Shown: positions 60,505 to 64,000 of the stretch, one piece after another
Position numbering within the stretch: position 1 is the stretch's first letter
Layout of the letters: each line of letters starts with the position of its first letter
Source: Paludibacteraceae bacterium
GTDB taxonomy: Bacteria > Bacteroidota > Bacteroidia > Bacteroidales > Paludibacteraceae
Assembly: GCA_017649925.1 (NCBI GenBank)
Contig: JAGCFX010000047.1
Location: forward strand, 1-64,000
Direction: 5' to 3'
Length of the DNA: 64,000 bases
Translations under genes and position numbers: made by a program
Notes under the pieces: model-generated
What the model saw: the letters and a program-made list of their open reading frames with translations, nothing else
Database searches by the model: none
What the model was told of the DNA's origin: nothing

Positions 60505-61532
60505 TTCTTTTCCAGTTCGTTAAGACGTTTCATAATGTCCGGCAGTTGTTTGAATCCCACTGCGGCGCGGCGGAAGATAGAGGCGTCAATAGCCGGCGAT
60601 CCGATGTACATTCCGGGTTTGCGAACGCTTCCTGAGATACCTGCCTGCGCACCGAAGATACAGTTGTCGGCAATCTCAATATGTCCCGCAGCTCCCACCT
60701 GTCCGGTAAGAATACAGTGTTTTCCTATCTTGGTGCTTCCTGCGATGCCTACTTGTGCGCAGAGGAAAGTCGATTCGCCCACTTCCACATTATGCGCCAC
60801 TTGCACGAGATTGTCGATCTTAGCATTCTTGTGCACAATTGTGCTGCCCATCATCGCACGGTCTATCGTCGTATTGGCGCCAACCTCCACGTCATCTTCA
60901 ATAATCACGTTTCCTATCTGCGGGATTTTCTGGTTCACGCCTTGTGCGTCAGGTTCAAAGCCAAATCCGTCCGAACCAATGACTACTCCCGCGTGCAAGA
61001 TACATTGTTTGCCGATTACAGAGTGCGCGTACACTTTCGCGCCCGCGTAGAGAATGGTGCCGTCGCCGATGGTAACATTATCGCCAATAAAAACGTTCGG
61101 ATATATCTGTACGCCTGCACCGAGACGGACGTTCTTGCCAATATACGCAAATGCGCCGATATATGCATCTTCCGGAATGGTAACTCCTTCGCTGATGAAA
61201 CACGGCTGCTCAGTACCTTTGCGCGGAGGATTCATCGCTTTTGATACCATCGTGAGCAACTGTCCCATGGCTCCGCGGGCATTGTCCACGAGGATAATGG
61301 AGAGTTGAGAATTGAGAGTTGAAAGTTGTTCGTTACTAATGAGAGATTTGGTGACAAGCACCACACCCGCTTTTGTTGTTGCGAGGAACGGCAGGTATTT
61401 CTCTTCTGTGATGAAAGCCAAATGCTGCGGCTGTGCACTCTCTATCGGCGCTACGTCGCGTACGGTTGCATTGGCGTTTCCTATCAACTTGCCGCCCAAG
61501 ACGGCTGCTATCTGTTGCGCACTAAATTCCAT
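60501..61532 (-). CDS. lpxD: UDP-3-O-acylglucosamine N-acyltransferase
   Basis: 343 aa, third lipid A step. N-terminal uridine-binding domain, then beta-helix repeats (IPEDAYIGAFAYIGKNVRLG), the catalytic His in VQVAHNVEVG, and a C-terminal helix (QLPDIMKRLNELEKK). Near residue 68 the N-terminal domain has an odd insertion NEQLSTLNSQLSI encoded by an imperfect TTGAGA-rich repeat (61299-61328). It overlaps the HD gene by 11 bp. Confidence 0.94.
   Translation of the reverse strand: MEFSAQQIAAVLGGKLIGNANATVRDVAPIESAQPQHLAFITEEKYLPFLATTKAGVVLVTKSLISNEQLSTLNSQLSIILVDNARGAMGQLLTMVSKAMNPPRKGTEQPCFISEGVTIPEDAYIGAFAYIGKNVRLGAGVQIYPNVFIGDNVTIGDGTILYAGAKVYAHSVIGKQCILHAGVVIGSDGFGFEPDAQGVNQKIPQIGNVIIEDDVEVGANTTIDRAMMGSTIVHKNAKIDNLVQVAHNVEVGESTFLCAQVGIAGSTKIGKHCILTGQVGAAGHIEIADNCIFGAQAGISGSVRKPGMYIGSPAIDASIFRRAAVGFKQLPDIMKRLNELEKK
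61299..61328 (-). repeat. TTGAGA-type repeat insertion inside lpxD
   Basis: On the + strand the segment reads as repeated agagttgaga / attgagagtt / gaaagttg. It translates on the - strand to QLSTLNSQLS. Repeats of this sort occur, from memory, scattered in Bacteroidetes genomes both between and within genes. Confidence 0.6.
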
Positions 61533-62754
61533 TTTCTCTGTATTTGAACAAATATCGTTTAATCGGTTTCCGCGTCAGTGCCGCGAGGTCCAAGATCTCG
61601 CTGGCTTGTGCAATATCGCGTACCGTGCCATCGGAATAGAGGATATCTATCGAATCGTCTTTCTCCGAGTAGGTGTTGCTCGTTGAGACATGTTCGGACC
61701 ACATATACTGCGCATCGCTCTCGCTGATACCCAACGCTGCGGCATATTGCTTATTCAGTTCCGTCTGCTGTGCCGCCGTCAGCGGTTCAGAGAGTAGTTC
61801 GCCGCGGAAGAGTTGACGGTTGATAAACGAACGGCTGAGTTCGCTCAGCACTTTGTCGTCACTCGCAATCCATGCCTTGATGGCGGAGAGTACATCGTTA
61901 TCATCGAGCAGTGCATATTGGTCCAACGCTTCGCTCTGCGGCGCAAACATATTGACTGTTACCTGCTGATAAAGGAAGTACCGCAATGCGGGCGAGCAGA
62001 AGAGTTCTTTGCCGCCACGAGCCAGTTCTTTCGCGCGCGAGAGGATTTTGATGAGGTGCTGCTCGGCAGCTACGGAAGTCTTATGCAGATAAACCTGCCA
62101 GTACATCAGTCGGCGTGCTACAAGGAATTTCTCTACAGAGTAGATACCTTTTATTTGCACCACGAGTCGATCGTCGCGCACATCGAGCATTTTCAGTAAT
62201 CGTTCGCTTGCTACGCGCCCTTCCTGCACGCCCGTGAAGAACGAGTCTCGGCAGAGATAGTCCATGCGATCTACGTCCAACTGGCTGCTGATCAACTGAT
62301 GCAGGAAATGCTTCGAATACTCGTTCTTGAAAATGGCAATAGCCATATCCAGTTGACCGCCCAAATCCAAGTTGATGCGCTGCATCATCAATAGCGAGAT
62401 ATCTTCATGCGTAACGCCATCAACCAACGTATGCTCTAACACATGCGAGAAAGGTCCGTGACCGATGTCATGGAGCAAAATGGCAATCATCGCTGCCGTC
62501 TCTTCCGTTTCCGTGATTTCAAGTCCCTTCAGCCGCAGCGACAGTATCGCCTCGTGCATCAAGTGCATCGCACCCAACGAGTGGCTGAAACGGCTGTGTT
62601 GCGCACCCGGGTACACCAAATAGGACAGGCCCAATTGACGAATTCTGTTCAATCGCTGCACGTACGGATGCTGCAGCACATCGTATATCAAATCGTTCGG
62701 AATAGATAGGAAACCGAACACCGGATCGTTAATAATCTTTCGCTTGTTAGCCAT
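61522..62754 (-). CDS. HD-domain phosphohydrolase (dGTPase-like)
   Basis: 410 aa. HD metal site: HSRFSHSLGAMHLMHEA, ILLHDIGHGPFSHVLEH and LISSQLDVDRMDYLCRDS, as in dGTP triphosphohydrolase-like and SAMHD1-like proteins. Likely nucleotide hydrolysis. First gene of the lpxD-lpxC-lpxA run, with its own promoter at 62773-62803 and an expected leader of about 12 nt. Confidence 0.9.
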   Translation of the reverse strand: MANKRKIINDPVFGFLSIPNDLIYDVLQHPYVQRLNRIRQLGLSYLVYPGAQHSRFSHSLGAMHLMHEAILSLRLKGLEITETEETAAMIAILLHDIGHGPFSHVLEHTLVDGVTHEDISLLMMQRINLDLGGQLDMAIAIFKNEYSKHFLHQLISSQLDVDRMDYLCRDSFFTGVQEGRVASERLLKMLDVRDDRLVVQIKGIYSVEKFLVARRLMYWQVYLHKTSVAAEQHLIKILSRAKELARGGKELFCSPALRYFLYQQVTVNMFAPQSEALDQYALLDDNDVLSAIKAWIASDDKVLSELSRSFINRQLFRGELLSEPLTAAQQTELNKQYAAALGISESDAQYMWSEHVSTSNTYSEKDDSIDILYSDGTVRDIAQASEILDLAALTRKPIKRYLFKYRENGI

Positions 62755-62772
62755 GATTTATAAAAAAGCGTG

Positions 62773-62803
62773 CAAAGTTACAAAAAATAAATGACATACG
62801 CAA
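62773..62803 (-). promoter_or_regulatory. Bacteroidetes-type promoter of the HD-lpxDCA run
   Basis: On the - strand TTG (62803-62801) and TAACTTTG (62780-62773), spacer 20 bp, extended -33 TTGCGTATGTCA as at rsfS. A perfect inverted repeat CATACGC-AA-GCGTATG (62795-62810) overlaps the -33 box and is followed on the - strand by a T-rich run, so it may also end transcription from the upstream small gene. Confidence 0.75.
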
Positions 62804-62843
62804 GCGTATGCCATTCTTTTCTCCAAATTTAATTAAAATTGTC

Positions 62844-63218
62844 TTAAATAGTATGCTTTTTGCGGTATATTGCGTAAGCGACGAACATCAAAGCAAAAAG
62901 GACAAACGGAATTTCACCTATCGGCGCTGCATCACCAGCAAACGGATCGGGTGGGAGGTCTCCGCCGACTCGTCTCGGACCAGAAGAAGTGGCGGGACTA
63001 TATGATTGTCCCGGAGTATAGGCATGGCCATAATCATCTACGGGCTGAACCGTAGTCTGGAAATGTCCGTTTGCCAATTGATGCTGCATTTGTATTACCT
63101 GTTGTGCTTGCGATGTGCGGGGCGTCATCGGGACTTGTACCTCAAATGACATCGCCCAAACCGCTGCAGTGAGCAGTAATAAACAGACTAATACTATGTT
63201 TCTATGCGTTATCCGCAA
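62844..63218 (-). CDS. small exported protein with C-terminal anchor
   Basis: 124 aa. Signal peptide MRITHRNIVLVCLLLLTAAVWA, a Gln/Pro-rich unstructured middle (QAQQVIQMQHQLANG, SYSPATSSGPRRVGG), then APIGEIPFVLFALMFVAYAIYRKKHTI: a short Pro-Ile-Gly-Glu motif, one membrane helix and a basic end. This three-part tail resembles processed C-terminal sorting signals of the exosortase type, but I cannot name the family. It sits 12 bp after the gene at the window edge. Confidence 0.65.
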   Translation of the reverse strand: MRITHRNIVLVCLLLLTAAVWAMSFEVQVPMTPRTSQAQQVIQMQHQLANGHFQTTVQPVDDYGHAYTPGQSYSPATSSGPRRVGGDLPPDPFAGDAAPIGEIPFVLFALMFVAYAIYRKKHTI

Positions 63219-63230
63219 TATAACAGGTGG

Positions 63231-64000
63231 TTATTTCACTTGTGTGCCGACTGCATTATACATCTTGTCATCATAGATGATAAAGAGTTGTCCGTCGCGA
63301 ATAATTTTGCGTGGTTGTCCGGCGCAGTGAGTTTCGTTATTGTCAATATCTGTTGCTATTTGTGGTTCTTCTTTTGCTCGACGAACGAGAAGTAAGAATC
63401 GGTCGTTAAGCATTCCGCCATCGGCAGTAAATACATAATTGGAGTGTAATAAATCCGTAGATGTTTGTTCTTGAATATCAATCAATTGCAATGTATCTAC
63501 CGCCGAGATGTTGTACTGCTTTGCATCAAAGGCGAATGTATATGTACCGAAGGAAGGAAGCATTACCCCTACAGGTATTGCATCCACTGCATCTTCGTCA
63601 GATAGGGCATGGAACGCCAGTTCGTTTCTCGCCGTATCCAAGGTGTACAGATTGAGACGGCCGTTATTGAACATTTTCTGCAAATCTGCGCCAATCTCAT
63701 AAGCCTTTGTATATTCTTCCGCAAGCACTATTCCCGTGCGATCCGACTGATCATTGCCGGTTAATGTGATACCGGTTCGAACAGGTTTGTCTTCTGCTTG
63801 CAAGAAACGTTTGTATGCCGGCATAGCCGAGACATTCATATTGCTCTCGAATTTCAAACCAGACCCCGAGTTAATTTGTACGAAGACTGCTTGGAACGGG
63901 CGAAGCGTTTTGCTTGAAGCCAATTCTTGCGAGTAGGTGTTCTCTTCCGGGTCAAAAAGAGTGACATATGGCACTTCCGTGGGACGTCCTTCGTCAAGAA
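63231..64000 (-). CDS. exported protein, C-terminal part (cut by window edge)
   Basis: Open from the window edge; at least 255 aa with the N-terminus outside. A GTG at 63974 is internal to the reading frame (LDEGRPTEVPYVTLFDPEE continues upstream). The visible part is beta-rich (GITLTGNDQSDRTGIVLAEE, SFGTYTFAFDAKQYNISAVD) and ends with the common motif KIIRDGQLFII...YNAVGTQVK, implying export. It resembles the C-terminal parts of Bacteroidales surface-repeat proteins. Function unknown. Confidence 0.7.
   Translation of the reverse strand, partial: LDEGRPTEVPYVTLFDPEENTYSQELASSKTLRPFQAVFVQINSGSGLKFESNMNVSAMPAYKRFLQAEDKPVRTGITLTGNDQSDRTGIVLAEEYTKAYEIGADLQKMFNNGRLNLYTLDTARNELAFHALSDEDAVDAIPVGVMLPSFGTYTFAFDAKQYNISAVDTLQLIDIQEQTSTDLLHSNYVFTADGGMLNDRFLLLVRRAKEEPQIATDIDNNETHCAGQPRKIIRDGQLFIIYDDKMYNAVGTQVK

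Noticed and set aside
63231..63974. Complete 247-aa gene starting at GTG 63974
   Set aside because: The frame stays open to the window edge, the protein has no signal peptide from that GTG although its C-terminal motif implies export, so it is the end of a longer gene.

Overview
The window looks like chromosome of a Gram-negative Bacteroidota, most likely order Bacteroidales and from a host-associated or anaerobic habitat. The evidence is: six promoters of the Bacteroidetes type (TAnnTTTG at -7, TTG/TTTG near -33, always exactly 20 bp apart); a hybrid two-component regulator of the Bacteroides type; BspA-like leucine-rich-repeat surface proteins; a type IX secretion (T9SS) sorting domain; a GT3-type glycogen synthase; DUF4827 next to glmM; a lipid A gene cluster (lpxD-lpxC-lpxA); and menaquinone synthesis (menA). 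I cannot name the genus. No rRNA, tRNA, CRISPR array or intact insertion sequence was seen.

Layout. Positions 138-33362 are read almost entirely on the + strand as a chain of tightly packed, often ATGA-overlapping genes. In order: a 1531-aa LRR surface protein; a pRiA4b ORF-3-like protein; miaA; a PKD lipoprotein; glycogen synthase; a C69 peptidase; a radical SAM/small lipoprotein/HMA/outer-membrane cassette (10372-12910); a 3243-aa T9SS-exported repeat protein; ttcA-like, DUF486, sirtuin, menA and rmlA-like genes; a hybrid two-component sensor; an FKBP-like lipoprotein, DUF4827, glmM, surE and a small membrane protein. From 33346 to 52638 genes lie on the - strand: lpxB, an M16 protease, ftsH, rsfS, a second LRR protein, a DUF2971 gene, a 6S-like RNA, a propeller-like secreted protein, msrA, a group of small enzymes, a uridine-kinase-like gene, priA and tdk. 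aroB (52743-53759) is a lone + gene fired divergently from tdk. From 53736 to the right edge the - strand resumes: a secreted OB-fold protein, phoH, an HsdR_N-domain protein, glnS, lpxA, lpxC, lpxD, an HD hydrolase and two envelope proteins, the last cut by the window edge.

How it fits together. Envelope building dominates: lipid A (lpxA, lpxC, lpxD, lpxB), amino-sugar supply (glmM), nucleotide-sugar synthesis (rmlA-like), membrane proteolysis (ftsH, M16) and many exported proteins. Five exported proteins end in the same short C-terminal motif (about 25 aa, RDGQ-L-x-I then Y-x-x-x-G), whereas the giant repeat protein ends in a full-length T9SS domain.

Most worth a second look: (1) degenerate tandem arrays with an exact 11-bp period in four of the few real intergenic gaps; (2) a rod-shaped 6S-like RNA with its own promoter and terminator; (3) the radical SAM/YG-motif lipoprotein cassette; (4) the giant protein's about 47 units of 52 aa, of which 27 form a nine-unit block present three times; (5) the shared C-terminal motif; (6) an LpxC lacking the FabZ fusion usual in this phylum.
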